Source: Aurantiacibacter odishensis (GTDB taxonomy: Bacteria > Pseudomonadota > Alphaproteobacteria > Sphingomonadales > Sphingomonadaceae). Taken from it: a stretch of DNA of 64,000 nt. The notes under the pieces were generated by a model that saw only the letters and a program-made list of their open reading frames with translations, searched no databases and had not been told where the DNA came from. The stretch's first letter is position 1. Each line of letters begins with the position of its first letter. Shown piece after piece: positions 32,957 to 41,510 of the stretch. The stretch covers positions 124,001-188,000 of the forward strand of contig NZ_QYOS01000019.1 of assembly GCF_003605195.1 (NCBI RefSeq), given 5' to 3'. The position numbers and the translations under genes were made by a program.

Positions 32957-33559
32957 TCAGGCGCGCAAGTCGGCTGTTAGCTTGTCCACCAGAGCCTGCA
33001 CCTGTGCAGCCGTTTTCTCCAGCGAAGTGCCGGTGTCGATCACATGATCCGCCCGCGCACGCTTCTCCGCGTCCGGCAGTTGGAGGGCGAGGATGTCGGC
33101 GAACTTTTCGGGCGTCATGCCCTTGCGCATCAACACCCGTTCGCGCTGCATCTCCGCGGGAGCAGAAACAACGACAACGGTATCGACGAGGGCCGCGCCG
33201 CCTTTCTCGAACAGCAGGGGAATGTCGAACACCACCATCGTCCTGTCGGCATGGCGTTCCAGGAACTGTTCGCGCTTGCGGGCGACAGCGGGGTGGACGA
33301 GCATTTCCAGCCGTGCCAGCGCGTCGGCATCGGAAAAGACGATGTCACCCAGTTTCTCACGCAGTACACCTTCCGGGCCGGTCGTGCCGGGGAAGGCCGC
33401 CTCGATTTCGGGCAGCAATGCGCCGCCGGGCCCCTGCATCCGGCGAACTTCGGCATCGGCATCGAACACCGGCACGCCCGCTGCCTCGAACATCTTCGCA
33501 ACGGTGCTCTTGCCCATTGCGATGGAGCCTGTGAGGCCGATGATGTGCGGGCGCGTCAT
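32957..33559 (-). CDS. coaE: Dephospho-CoA kinase
   Basis: The 200-residue enzyme adds the 3'-phosphate in the last step of coenzyme A synthesis. The P-loop GLTGSIAMGKST begins the protein, followed by FDADAEVRR and the lid region EQFLERHADRTMVVFDIPLL. I chose ATG 33559 over the GTG at 33565 that overlaps the aroE stop. It sits between aroE and dnaQ as usual in this region. Confidence 0.95.
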   Translation of the reverse strand: MTRPHIIGLTGSIAMGKSTVAKMFEAAGVPVFDADAEVRRMQGPGGALLPEIEAAFPGTTGPEGVLREKLGDIVFSDADALARLEMLVHPAVARKREQFLERHADRTMVVFDIPLLFEKGGAALVDTVVVVSAPAEMQRERVLMRKGMTPEKFADILALQLPDAEKRARADHVIDTGTSLEKTAAQVQALVDKLTADLRA

Positions 33560-33561
33560 GC

Positions 33562-34419
33562 TCACTGGGTCAGGATCCTGCGTAATTCGGTATCGCCGTC
33601 GCCGCGCGGCGGAGAGACGCCGAAGAACTTCTCGAAGGCCGCGGCAGCTTGCCCGATGAGCATGGACAAACCGTCAACGGTGCGGAATCCCCTGTCCTGT
33701 GCCCCGCGAAGAAGCGGCGTTTCCAGCGGGGCGGTTACGATATCGTAGACCACACTGCCGGGCGGCACGTGGCTGAAATCGAGCTGCAACGGCGGCTGCC
33801 CGGTCATTCCGAGCGGGCTGGCGTTGACCACGAGATCGAAACAGCCCTCGCGGTCGTCGAATTCGAAATCGGTCGCATCGGCAAAATGATTGAGCGGGGC
33901 GACGTGATGCTGACCGCCGGGGTCGAGTTCGTCCAGCATGGCACGCGCCTTGGCCGGGTCGCGCCCTGCAAGGACGACGGTAATGCATTGTTCAAGCAAC
34001 CCAGCGACAATGGCCCGCGCCGCGCCGCCGGTGCCCAGCACCCGCGCCATGCGGAAATAGTGCGGCTTCGCCAGATCGTCCGCCAGCGGTTCGAGGAAGC
34101 CGACCGCATCGGTGTTGAAGCCGGTAAGAGAGCCATCGGATTCGCGCACGACCGTGTTCACCGCCCCGATCCGCTCCGCCAGCGGGTCGAGCCTGTCCAG
34201 ATGCTCCATCACCGCAAGCTTGTGTGGCATGGTGACGTTGCAGCCGGCCCACTGCGGATCGTCTCCCTGGCGGGCCAGGTAATCCGCCAGTTCGCCAGCC
34301 GTCACATGCTCGCGGTCGTAATGCGCGTCGAGCCCCAGTACCTTGATCCAGTGGTTGTGAATCGTGGGCGACTTCGACTGCGCTATGGGATCGCCAATGA
34401 CGTGGGCATAGCGTGTCAT
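33562..34419 (-). CDS. aroE: Shikimate dehydrogenase
   Basis: The 285-residue enzyme reduces dehydroshikimate in aromatic amino-acid synthesis. The shikimate-binding SKSPTIHN and [11 protein letters not shown], the GTGGAARAI nucleotide loop and [12 protein letters not shown] are in place. The catalytic lysine in MPHK is intact. The start ATG 34419 overlaps the maf stop (ATGA); the frame stays open upstream without a family N-terminus. Confidence 0.95.
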   Translation of the reverse strand: MTRYAHVIGDPIAQSKSPTIHNHWIKVLGLDAHYDREHVTAGELADYLARQGDDPQWAGCNVTMPHKLAVMEHLDRLDPLAERIGAVNTVVRESDGSLTGFNTDAVGFLEPLADDLAKPHYFRMARVLGTGGAARAIVAGLLEQCITVVLAGRDPAKARAMLDELDPGGQHHVAPLNHFADATDFEFDDREGCFDLVVNASPLGMTGQPPLQLDFSHVPPGSVVYDIVTAPLETPLLRGAQDRGFRTVDGLSMLIGQAAAAFEKFFGVSPPRGDGDTELRRILTQ

Positions 34420-34994
34420 CGCGGCAATTCCCCGAGATCGCGCAATGCGCCCAGAACGGGCAGCAGCGGCATTCCCAGCACGGTGAACTGGTCGCCCTCG
34501 ATGCTCTCGAAAAGTTGTGGCCCGCGCGCTTCTATCCGGAACACGCCAACGCAATGGCCGACCTCTGGCCACTCGGCATCGAGGTAGTGCGCGATGAAGG
34601 CATCCGACAGGTCTCGGACTTTCAGATGCGCGGCGGCGGCATGGCGCCACACCACTTCTCCTCCGCGCGCCAGTGCCGCGGCGGAATGCAGGTGCATCGT
34701 CTTGCCGGAGAAGAAGCGCAGGTGCTCGGCGGCCTCGTCTCGGCTCGCGGGTTTGTCGAATCGCCCGCCGCCAGCCACCACGAGCGAATCGCTGCCCAGC
34801 ACGGGCCGCGAAGGTTCGGCGATGGCGAGAGCCTTGGCCTCCGCCAGCGCGATGGCGACCGCATCGGGCGCGGCGCCCACCATCCGCGCTTCAATCGCGC
34901 GCTCGTCCAGATCGGCTGCCTGCGCCTCGAACACCACGCCAGCCGCTTCCAGCATCGCCCGGCGCGATGCGGACTTGCTTGCGAGCACGATCAT
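34416..34994 (-). CDS. maf: Maf-like nucleotide pyrophosphatase
   Basis: The 192-residue protein has the Maf hallmarks: [17 protein letters not shown] at the start, DLDERAI, the [20 protein letters not shown] block, then [15 protein letters not shown]. The family hydrolyses modified or canonical nucleotides and is linked to septum control. The symbol follows the region's standard name. It overlaps aroE by 4 nt and PPSR by 4 nt. Confidence 0.93.
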   Translation of the reverse strand: MIVLASKSASRRAMLEAAGVVFEAQAADLDERAIEARMVGAAPDAVAIALAEAKALAIAEPSRPVLGSDSLVVAGGGRFDKPASRDEAAEHLRFFSGKTMHLHSAAALARGGEVVWRHAAAAHLKVRDLSDAFIAHYLDAEWPEVGHCVGVFRIEARGPQLFESIEGDQFTVLGMPLLPVLGALRDLGELPR

Positions 34995-35863
34995 ATCGGC
35001 TTCGTACCGCTTTGCCGGTCGCGGCTCGTCCCTTGCCGCGCTTCGCGCTCCTGGTAGAGCTTGATGATCGCCGCAGCCGTCTCCTCGATGGAGCGGCGCG
35101 TGACATCAATTACCGGCCAGCCGTTGTCTGCAAACATGCGCCGGGCGAAGGCGATTTCCTTGCTGACCTTTTCCTCGTCGACATAGGACGTCTCGGTCTT
35201 CTCGTTGAGCGACAGAAGCCGGTTGCGGCGGATCTGGATCAGGCGGGCAGGGGCCGTGGTCAGCCCCACGACCATCGGCCTCTTCAGCTTGAACAGGAGG
35301 TCCGGCGGAGGGCTTTCCACCACCAGCGGGATATTGGCGACCTTGTAGCCGCGGTTGGCAAGATAGATGCTGGTCGGTGTTTTCGATGTGCGAGATACGC
35401 CCGCCAGCACGATATCGGCCTGCTCCCAGTTGTCCCATGCTATCCCGTCGTCATGGGCGATGGTGAACTGAATGGCATCGACGCGTTCGAAATAGGCCTC
35501 GTCCATCTTGTTCTTGCCGCCGGGCCGACCGTGCGCTTCCTGCCCCAGCCTTTCCTCCAGCGCCTCGACCACGGGATCGAGCGCGGCAACGTGCGGCAGG
35601 CCTTCCTGGCGGCAGAAGTCCTCGAGCCGGTCCCGCGTCGCTTCGTTGCTCAGCGTGTAGAGGACAAGGCCGGGATTGGCCTTGAAGTCGTCCACGATCC
35701 GCTCGAGGTGCTGGACCGAGCGAACCATCGGCCAGAAATGTCGCTGCACCTCGGCATCGCCGAACTGGGCAAGGGCGGCCTTGGCCAGCATTTCCAGCGT
35801 TTCGCCGGTGGAATCGGACAGGAGGTGGAGGTGCAGTGTCGCCATGTGGATATCTGCTGGCAT
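34991..35863 (-). CDS. Pyruvate, water dikinase regulatory protein (PPSR-type kinase/phosphatase)
   Basis: The 290-residue protein is a bifunctional threonine kinase/pyrophosphorylase of the DUF299 family that controls PEP synthase or pyruvate phosphate dikinase by ADP-dependent phosphorylation. The P-loop [15 protein letters not shown] (about residue 155) and the early [14 protein letters not shown] are diagnostic. ATG 35863 is used; an ATG six codons later (35845) is equally family-like, and TGTGGATAT, a DnaA-box-like site, lies in this start region. It is the first leftward gene beside the predicted origin. Confidence 0.93.
   Translation of the reverse strand: MPADIHMATLHLHLLSDSTGETLEMLAKAALAQFGDAEVQRHFWPMVRSVQHLERIVDDFKANPGLVLYTLSNEATRDRLEDFCRQEGLPHVAALDPVVEALEERLGQEAHGRPGGKNKMDEAYFERVDAIQFTIAHDDGIAWDNWEQADIVLAGVSRTSKTPTSIYLANRGYKVANIPLVVESPPPDLLFKLKRPMVVGLTTAPARLIQIRRNRLLSLNEKTETSYVDEEKVSKEIAFARRMFADNGWPVIDVTRRSIEETAAAIIKLYQEREARQGTSRDRQSGTKPI
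35845..35853 (-). other. DnaA-box-like site
   Basis: Leftward it reads ATATCCACA, one mismatch from TTATCCACA. It overlaps the start region of the PPSR gene. Confidence 0.5.
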
Positions 35864-36077
35864 AAACCACGGGAGCCTTTCGGGGACAAGCTGTTGGTGG
35901 ACTTAGCCCCCGGTCAGAACCGGAATCGCAAGCCGAGTCATGGACAGGGCAGCCCGGTTCTGGACAGGCTGGGGATATCGGGGAGAAGTGTCGTTTGACT
36001 CGGCAACATCCATGAGTCGCGCTCGCGCAAATGGGTTCTCAAGCCGGGAGAATTCGGGCAGGGACACGCAATCCCCG

Positions 36078-36086
36078 TAATCCACA
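36078..36086 (+). other. DnaA-box-like site
   Basis: TAATCCACA differs from TTATCCACA at one position and lies 22 nt from the AT-rich stretch, which is the usual spacing between a DnaA site and the unwinding element. Confidence 0.55.
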
Positions 36087-36108
36087 GGGCCAACAACGTC
36101 CTGAATCC

Positions 36109-36136
36109 TTCTTAATATATATATTTATTGTTTGAT
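36109..36136. other. AT-rich candidate DNA unwinding element
   Basis: The run TTCTTAATATATATATTTAT and the following TGTTTGAT are almost free of G and C in a GC-rich genome, immediately before the hemE start. It may also hold the hemE promoter -10 region. Confidence 0.6.
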
Positions 36137-36147
36137 TGGACTCTTCG

Positions 36148-37164
36148 ATGCCCGGATGTCTCCTCGATACGCTTGTCAGCCAGCCGAGCCAGAAACGCCC
36201 CGTCTGGTTCATGCGTCAGGCTGGCAGATACCTTCCCGAATATCGCGATCTGCGGGCGCAGAAGGGCGGCTTCCTCGAACTTGTCTACGATAGCGAGGCC
36301 GCGGCCGAGGTGACGATCCAGCCGATCGACCGCTTCGGCTTCGACGGCGCGATCCTGTTCTCCGATATCCTGATCGTGCCCTACGCCCTGGGGCAGGACC
36401 TGTGGTTCGAAGCAGGCGAGGGACCGCGACTGGCCCCTCCGCTGGTCGATGGGGCCTGGGAAGGGCTGGAACAGGCCTTCCAGCGCTTCGATGCCGTCTA
36501 CCGGACCGTGGCCCTGGTGAAGGAGCGTTTGGGCCCTCAGACCACCCTGCTGGGCTTTGCGGGCTCGCCCTGGACCGTGGCGACCTACATGGTGGCGGGG
36601 CAGGGGTCGAAAGACCATCACGCGGCGCGCAAGCTTGCATACCGCGATCCGGCGGCATTCGCATCGCTGATCGGCGCGATCGAGGCGGCGACCATCGAGT
36701 ACCTGATCGGGCAGATCGACGCGGGCGCGGAAGCCGTGCAACTGTTCGACAGCTGGGCGGGTTCGCTTTCCCCGGCGCAGTTCGAGCAGTGGGTGATCGC
36801 GCCCAACGCCCGCATCACCGCGGCCTTGCACGAAAAGCGTCCAGGCATCCCGGTAATCGGATTCCCCAAGGGTGCCGGTGCGAAACTGCCTGCCTACGCC
36901 CGTGAGACCGGGGTGGACGGCCTCGGCATCGACGAGACACAGGATCCGTCGTGGATTCACGCCCAACTTCCCGCAGGTCTGCCTGTGCAGGGCAATCTCG
37001 ATCCGCTGCTGTTGTTGGCTGGCGGCGAAGCGTTGGACGGCGCGGTGCGCCACATCCTTTCCGCCTTTGCGGACCGGCCGCATATCTTCAATCTCGGCCA
37101 CGGGATCGACAAGGAGACGCCGATCGCCCATGTCGAGCATGTTCTCAAACTGGTGCGCGGCTGA
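36148..37164 (+). CDS. hemE: Uroporphyrinogen decarboxylase
   Basis: The 338-residue enzyme decarboxylates uroporphyrinogen III to coproporphyrinogen III in heme synthesis. RPVWFMRQAGRYLPEYR near the N-terminus is the family signature, and the substrate residues in AILFSDILIVPYALG and GFAGSPWTVATYMVAGQ are intact. ATG 36148 is used; a TTG four codons earlier is less likely. It is the first rightward gene from the predicted origin, and hemJ follows 38 nt later. Confidence 0.97.
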   Translation: MPGCLLDTLVSQPSQKRPVWFMRQAGRYLPEYRDLRAQKGGFLELVYDSEAAAEVTIQPIDRFGFDGAILFSDILIVPYALGQDLWFEAGEGPRLAPPLVDGAWEGLEQAFQRFDAVYRTVALVKERLGPQTTLLGFAGSPWTVATYMVAGQGSKDHHAARKLAYRDPAAFASLIGAIEAATIEYLIGQIDAGAEAVQLFDSWAGSLSPAQFEQWVIAPNARITAALHEKRPGIPVIGFPKGAGAKLPAYARETGVDGLGIDETQDPSWIHAQLPAGLPVQGNLDPLLLLAGGEALDGAVRHILSAFADRPHIFNLGHGIDKETPIAHVEHVLKLVRG

Positions 37165-37202
37165 GGGGTGACGAAATCGCCTCGCGCTCCTAGATACGTC
37201 CC

Positions 37203-37646
37203 ATGCAGGAAGCCCTCGCGATGACCTATCTCTGGCTGAAGGCCGGTCATATCATTTTCGTGATTTTCTGGATGGCCGGGCTGTTCATGCTACCGCGGCT
37301 GTTCGTCTATCACCAGGAGGCGCCCGAAGGCTCCGAAGAAGCGGCGAAATTCGCCGAGCGCGAGCAGAAGCTTCTCAAGATCATCCTGCTGCCATCCATC
37401 ATCGTCGTCTGGGTGCTGGGCATCGCGCTGGCGATCGTGCTGGACGCGTGGAGCCAGGGCTGGCTGCACGCCAAGCTGCTGCTGGTGCTGATCCTGTCGG
37501 GCTATCACGGTTACATGTCGGCTTATGCGAAAAAGCTGGCACGCGGAGAACGGACGCTTTCGGGTAAGCAACTGCGGTTGCTGAACGAAGTGCCCGGCCT
37601 TGCCGTGGCGGTCATCGTGGTGCTGGTGATCGTCAAGCCGTTCTGA
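37203..37646 (+). CDS. hemJ: HemJ protoporphyrinogen oxidase
   Basis: The 147-residue protein has four hydrophobic segments and the HemJ signature LKAGHIIFVIFWMAGLFMLP with the conserved histidine, then LPRLFVYHQE and a late KARGERTLSGKQLRLLNEVP-like block (ARGERTLSGKQLRLLNEVPG). It oxidises protoporphyrinogen IX in the step before iron insertion in bacteria without HemG/HemY. It sits with hemE and rho, the usual alphaproteobacterial neighbourhood, and the last enzymes of the same pathway (hemB at 58.8 kb) are also in the window. Confidence 0.93.
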   Translation: MQEALAMTYLWLKAGHIIFVIFWMAGLFMLPRLFVYHQEAPEGSEEAAKFAEREQKLLKIILLPSIIVVWVLGIALAIVLDAWSQGWLHAKLLLVLILSGYHGYMSAYAKKLARGERTLSGKQLRLLNEVPGLAVAVIVVLVIVKPF

Positions 37647-37683
37647 TTCTCCGGCGGGCGACGTGCCCTGCCGAATTTGCGAA

Positions 37684-37712
37684 TTGACCGGGCATGGCGA
37701 AAGCCATATTTG
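37684..37712 (+). promoter_or_regulatory. Candidate promoter of rho
   Basis: TTGACC and TATTTG are separated by 17 nt, close to the sigma-70 arrangement. The -10 match is only partial. It lies about 110 nt before the rho start, leaving a leader long enough for rho self-control. Confidence 0.45.
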
Positions 37713-37821
37713 CGTTGGCACTCCAACGGCAAAGAGTCGCCTATCCCATGCGCGACACGGTCTGCTTTCTCCAAGCCCATAAAGGCCAGCCGGCATCCCA
37801 ACCTACTGGAATACAACGAAA

Positions 37822-39078
37822 ATGCATCTGAAAGAACTCAAGAAGAAGGCGCCGGCAGAGCTGGTCTCGATGGCCGAGGAACTGGGCGTCGAGGGCGCTT
37901 CCACCCTGCGCCGCCAGGAACTGATGTTCGCTATCCTCAAGGAAGTGGCGGAAGAGGGCGAGGAAATCCTCGGCATCGGCACGATCGAGGTGCTGCAGGA
38001 CGGCTTCGGCTTCCTGCGCTCTCCCGAAGCAAACTATCTTGCCGGACCGGACGATATCTACGTTTCGCCCAATCAGGTCCGCAAGTGGGGCCTGCGCACG
38101 GGTGACACCGTCGAAGGTGAAATTCGCGCACCCAAGGATGGCGAGCGCTATTTTGCCCTGACGAAGCTGAAAGAGGTCAACTACGAAGACCCGGAAGCCG
38201 TGCGTCACCGCACCAATTTTGATAACCTGACACCGCTCTATCCGGACGAGCGCCTGAATCTCGACACCAAGGATCCGACGGTCAAGGACAAGTCGGCGCG
38301 CGTGATCGATCTCATCAGCCCGCAGGGCAAAGGCCAGCGTTCGTTGATCGTGGCACCGCCGCGCACCGGTAAGACCGTGCTGCTGCAGAACATCGCCAAG
38401 GCCATCACCGACAATCACCCAGAGGTGTTCCTACTGGTGCTGCTGGTGGACGAGCGCCCCGAAGAAGTCACCGACATGCAGCGCAGCGTGAACGGCGAGG
38501 TGATTTCCTCGACGTTCGACGAGCCTGCCTCGCGCCACGTACAGGTCGCCGAAATGGTGATCGAGAAGGCCAAGCGTCTGGTGGAGCACAAGAAGGACGT
38601 GGTGATCCTGCTCGACTCGATCACGCGCCTCGGCCGTGCCTACAACACCGTGGTTCCGTCCTCTGGCAAGGTTCTGACCGGTGGTGTGGATGCCAACGCG
38701 CTACAGCGTCCGAAGCGCTTCTTCGGTGCTGCGCGCAACATCGAGGAGGGCGGCTCGCTCTCCATCATCGCCACGGCACTGATCGATACCGGCAGCCGCA
38801 TGGACGAAGTGATTTTCGAAGAGTTCAAGGGCACCGGCAACAGCGAAATCCAGCTCGACCGCAAGGTTGCGGACAAGCGCATTTTCCCGGCGCTGGATGT
38901 CGGCAAGTCCGGCACCCGCAAGGAAGAGCTGCTGGTGGACCAGGCAACGCTCAGCAAGATGTATGTCCTGCGCCGCATCCTTATGCAGATGGGCACTGTC
39001 GACGCGATGGAATTCCTGCTCGACAAGATGAAGGATTCGAAGACCAACGAGGATTTCTTCGAGACGATGAACCAGTAG
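37822..39078 (+). CDS. rho: Transcription termination factor Rho
   Basis: The 418-residue hexameric RNA helicase has the N-terminal Rho domain ([20 protein letters not shown]), the RNA-binding OB fold ([20 protein letters not shown] to about 115), and the ATPase with Walker [15 protein letters not shown] (about 174), Walker [11 protein letters not shown] and the Q/R-loop region. It terminates transcription of untranslated RNA. A terminator follows. Confidence 0.98.
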   Translation: MHLKELKKKAPAELVSMAEELGVEGASTLRRQELMFAILKEVAEEGEEILGIGTIEVLQDGFGFLRSPEANYLAGPDDIYVSPNQVRKWGLRTGDTVEGEIRAPKDGERYFALTKLKEVNYEDPEAVRHRTNFDNLTPLYPDERLNLDTKDPTVKDKSARVIDLISPQGKGQRSLIVAPPRTGKTVLLQNIAKAITDNHPEVFLLVLLVDERPEEVTDMQRSVNGEVISSTFDEPASRHVQVAEMVIEKAKRLVEHKKDVVILLDSITRLGRAYNTVVPSSGKVLTGGVDANALQRPKRFFGAARNIEEGGSLSIIATALIDTGSRMDEVIFEEFKGTGNSEIQLDRKVADKRIFPALDVGKSGTRKEELLVDQATLSKMYVLRRILMQMGTVDAMEFLLDKMKDSKTNEDFFETMNQ

Positions 39079-39111
39079 GGTTCTTCTCGAAATTTCTGAA
39101 TAGATACGAAA

Positions 39112-39135
39112 AAGGGGGCCAATCAGCCCCCTTTT
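39112..39135 (+). terminator. Intrinsic terminator of rho
   Basis: GGGGGC pairs with GCCCCC around a CAATCA loop and is flanked by A and T runs (AAAA before, TTTT after), so it can also serve the convergent DLH gene. Confidence 0.83.
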
Positions 39136-39154
39136 GCGAATGCCTGTCGCGTTT

Positions 39155-39853
39155 TCACGCAAGGTGTTTCGCGAAGAACTCCGCCGTCCGTTTATCGGCC
39201 AAGGTTGCAGCTTCCTCGTTCCGACGCTTGCCGAATTCTGTTGCGAAACCATGATCCAGGCCCTCGTAATCGTAGAGCGTCACCTTGGGATGGTCGTCCA
39301 GCCCCTCATGCATCTTCGCCTGCGTTTCCTTGTCCACGAAGCCGTCCTCTGTCGGAATGTGCAGCATGAGCGGGTGGGCAATAGCGTCCTTCTCGCGGAG
39401 AAGCCCGTCGATACCTACGCCATAGTAGCCAACGGTCGCATTGGCGTCGGTGCGCGCGGCAGTCATGTAGGCGAGGCGGCCGCCTAGGCAGTACCCGACC
39501 GCACCAACCTTACCTGTTTCAACTATAGTGCGCGCATATCCGATTGTCGCCTCGATATCGCGGATCGCCGCGTCCTGATTCAGCTTTCCCATAAGGCTAA
39601 GCGCGCGCTGAAATTCCGGCTCGATATCGGGATCGAGCTCGACACCGCGTTCTATACGCCAGAACAGATCCGGGGCGAGGGCGAGGTAGCCTTCCTCGGC
39701 CAGCTTGTCGCACTTGCGGCGGATTCCGGCGTTCACGCCGAAGATCTCCTGGATTACGATGATCGCCGATTTCGGCTCGCCTTCGGGGCGCGCGATGTAG
39801 GCGTCGAACGCATCGGGGCCTTCGAGGGTGGTAATCCGGACTGTCTCACTCAT
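39155..39853 (-). CDS. Dienelactone hydrolase family protein
   Basis: The 232-residue alpha/beta hydrolase has the DLH-type nucleophile GYCLGG (Cys at about residue 115), the IQEIFG glutamate near 38 and the LDHGF histidine near 205, giving the Cys-Asp-His triad of the family. AGGAG precedes ATG 39853. Natural substrates are unclear; the classic enzyme opens dienelactone in chloroaromatic breakdown, but stand-alone copies are widespread. Divergent from the next rightward gene by 68 nt. Confidence 0.92.
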   Translation of the reverse strand: MSETVRITTLEGPDAFDAYIARPEGEPKSAIIVIQEIFGVNAGIRRKCDKLAEEGYLALAPDLFWRIERGVELDPDIEPEFQRALSLMGKLNQDAAIRDIEATIGYARTIVETGKVGAVGYCLGGRLAYMTAARTDANATVGYYGVGIDGLLREKDAIAHPLMLHIPTEDGFVDKETQAKMHEGLDDHPKVTLYDYEGLDHGFATEFGKRRNEEAATLADKRTAEFFAKHLA

Positions 39854-39921
39854 ATAGGACTCTCCTGGGCGTTGATTTGGTCTATGCCTATCTACGTGTG
39901 CAAGCGAGAAAGGTGTCCGCA

Positions 39922-40194
39922 ATGAAGGTCAATATCGAAATCGATTGCTCGCCCGAGGAGGCTCGCCGCTTCATGGGCTTGCCGGATGTGGAGCAGGCGA
40001 ACGCCATCTATGTCGATTCGATTGCGAACGCGATGAAGGGTGTCTCGAACACCGAACAGCTTGAGCAATATGCGAAGCAACTCGCGCCGATGGGTCAGAT
40101 GGGGCTGAAGATGTTTCAGAATTTCATGGAAGGTGCAGCGAAGAACGCAGGCACTGTCGGCAGCGCAAAGCCGGGCAAGGACACCGCGGACTAG
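39922..40194 (+). CDS. Small conserved protein (DUF6489-like) before mnmE
   Basis: The 90-residue protein begins MKVNIEIDCSPEEARRFMGL and has a helical body (VDSIANAMKGVSNTEQLEQY, GLKMFQNFMEGA). AAAGG precedes ATG 39922. It looks like DUF6489, a small family in sphingomonads with no assigned role; this is from memory of the pattern. It is 3 nt upstream of mnmE in the same direction. Confidence 0.75.
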   Translation: MKVNIEIDCSPEEARRFMGLPDVEQANAIYVDSIANAMKGVSNTEQLEQYAKQLAPMGQMGLKMFQNFMEGAAKNAGTVGSAKPGKDTAD

Positions 40195-40197
40195 GCC

Positions 40198-41469
40198 ATG
40201 GACACCATTTTTGCGCTTTCCAGCGGGCAGCCGCCTGCCGGGATCGGCGTGATCCGCGTAACCGGGCCCCAAGCCGTCGTCGCTTTGGAGACGATCGCGG
40301 GCAGGGTGCCCGAGCCCAGACGGGCGACGCGGGCGGTCTTCCGTGATGTTTCACGTGAAACACTTGATGACGGCCTGGTCGTGTTTTTTCCCGGCCCGAA
40401 GTCCGTGACGGGCGAAGATCTCGTCGAATTCCATTGTCACGGCGGTCGTGCTGTAATTGCCGCTGTAGAGAGCAGTCTCGGCGAAATCGCAGGATGCAGG
40501 CGAGCGGAGCCTGGGGAATTCACGCGCCGTGCCTTTGCAAACGGACGGATCGATCTGTCAGAGGCAGAAGGCCTTGCAGACCTTCTATCCGCCGAGACAG
40601 AAATCCAGCGCCGCAGCGCCATGGCCATGATGGGCGGAGCGTTGTCGCGGCGAGTCGAAGGATGGCGAGAAGAGTTGCTTCGCCTTTCTGCTCAGGTTGA
40701 AGCGGTGCTCGATTTCGACGACGAGGATGACGTCGCAGCGTTGCCTGTATCATTCAATCGATCGCTAAGTTCCTTGCACACGGCGCTTTGCGACGCGCTC
40801 GAAGCACCCTATGCCGAGACACTGCGCGAAGGCTTTCGTGTCGCACTGGCTGGGCCGCCCAACGCCGGAAAGTCCACCCTATTCAATGCGTTGGTGGAAA
40901 GCGAGGCTGCGATAACGGCGGATATAGCGGGCACGACCCGCGATATCTTGAGCCAGTCGGTCGCAATTGCCGGAGTGCCGTTCACCTTTGTCGATATGGC
41001 TGGTCTTCGTGATGAGAGTGGAGACCAGATCGAAAACATCGGTATCGCTAGGGCGCGCGATGAAATCGCCAAGGCAGACTTGGTCCTCTGGCTGGGCCCG
41101 GAGGGAGAAGGGCCGGAAGGATCCTGGGAGATTGCGGCGCAGGCGGACCGAGAGAAGTTACATAAGACCGAGTCCGATTTCCGGGTGTCCGCAGTCACGG
41201 GGCAGGGCATGGACAGTCTGCGAGAGGCGCTACTGGAAACGGCGCGGTCTGCTATGCCCCGGCACGGCTCGGCCGCGCTCAACGCTCGCCAGCGTGATCG
41301 TCTGGCCGAGGCTGCTCGTGCACTGGCAGCCGCGCAGGAAGAAGACGATCCTCTGCTGGTCGCCGAGAACCTGCGGCGCACGCGGCAGGCATTCGATGCG
41401 CTGGTCGGCAGAACCTCGACGGAAGACGTTCTTGATGCGCTCTTCGGACGGTTCTGCATCGGTAAATAG
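40198..41469 (+). CDS. mnmE: tRNA modification GTPase MnmE
   Basis: The 423-residue protein with MnmG makes the 5-carboxymethylaminomethyl group at U34 of tRNA. The formyl-THF domain (to about 115), helical parts and the C-terminal CIGK are present, as are G1 (GPPNAGKSTLFN), G2 and G3 (DMAGLRD). The G4 motif NKxD is not found: the region reads LWLGPEGEGPEGSWEIAAQ followed by AD. The gene contains a perfect parS site at 40347-40362. It leads mnmE-mnmG-rsmG-parA-parB. Confidence 0.95.
   Translation: MDTIFALSSGQPPAGIGVIRVTGPQAVVALETIAGRVPEPRRATRAVFRDVSRETLDDGLVVFFPGPKSVTGEDLVEFHCHGGRAVIAAVESSLGEIAGCRRAEPGEFTRRAFANGRIDLSEAEGLADLLSAETEIQRRSAMAMMGGALSRRVEGWREELLRLSAQVEAVLDFDDEDDVAALPVSFNRSLSSLHTALCDALEAPYAETLREGFRVALAGPPNAGKSTLFNALVESEAAITADIAGTTRDILSQSVAIAGVPFTFVDMAGLRDESGDQIENIGIARARDEIAKADLVLWLGPEGEGPEGSWEIAAQADREKLHKTESDFRVSAVTGQGMDSLREALLETARSAMPRHGSAALNARQRDRLAEAARALAAAQEEDDPLLVAENLRRTRQAFDALVGRTSTEDVLDALFGRFCIGK
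40347..40362. other. parS site, exact consensus
   Basis: TGTTTCACGTGAAACA is a perfect 16-bp ParB-binding palindrome of the chromosomal type, inside mnmE. It is the strongest member of five sites. Confidence 0.95.
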
Positions 41470-41471
41470 CC

Positions 41472-41487
41472 TGTTCCATGTGGAACA
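41472..41487. other. parS-like site
   Basis: TGTTCCATGTGGAACA deviates from the consensus at three positions (one is the variable position) and lies in the gap between mnmE and mnmG. Confidence 0.7.
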
Positions 41488-41510
41488 TATGAGTTAGAGG
41501 GCCTGTCGAA

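Larger units (their letters stand above)
35864..36147. other. Predicted chromosomal replication origin (oriC)
   Basis: The gap between divergent PPSR and hemE is the place of the origin in Caulobacter and many alphaproteobacteria (hemE beside Cori). Within it I see TAATCCACA (36078-36086), close to the DnaA box TTATCCACA, and TGGGGATAT (35970-35978, complement ATATCCCCA), plus TGTGGATAT just outside (35845-35853). Six GANTC sites lie in 220 nt. An AT-only-like run (36109-36136) is a candidate unwinding element. Genes on each side run outward. parS-parAB follows 4-10 kb away. The exact boundaries are inferred. Confidence 0.8.
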
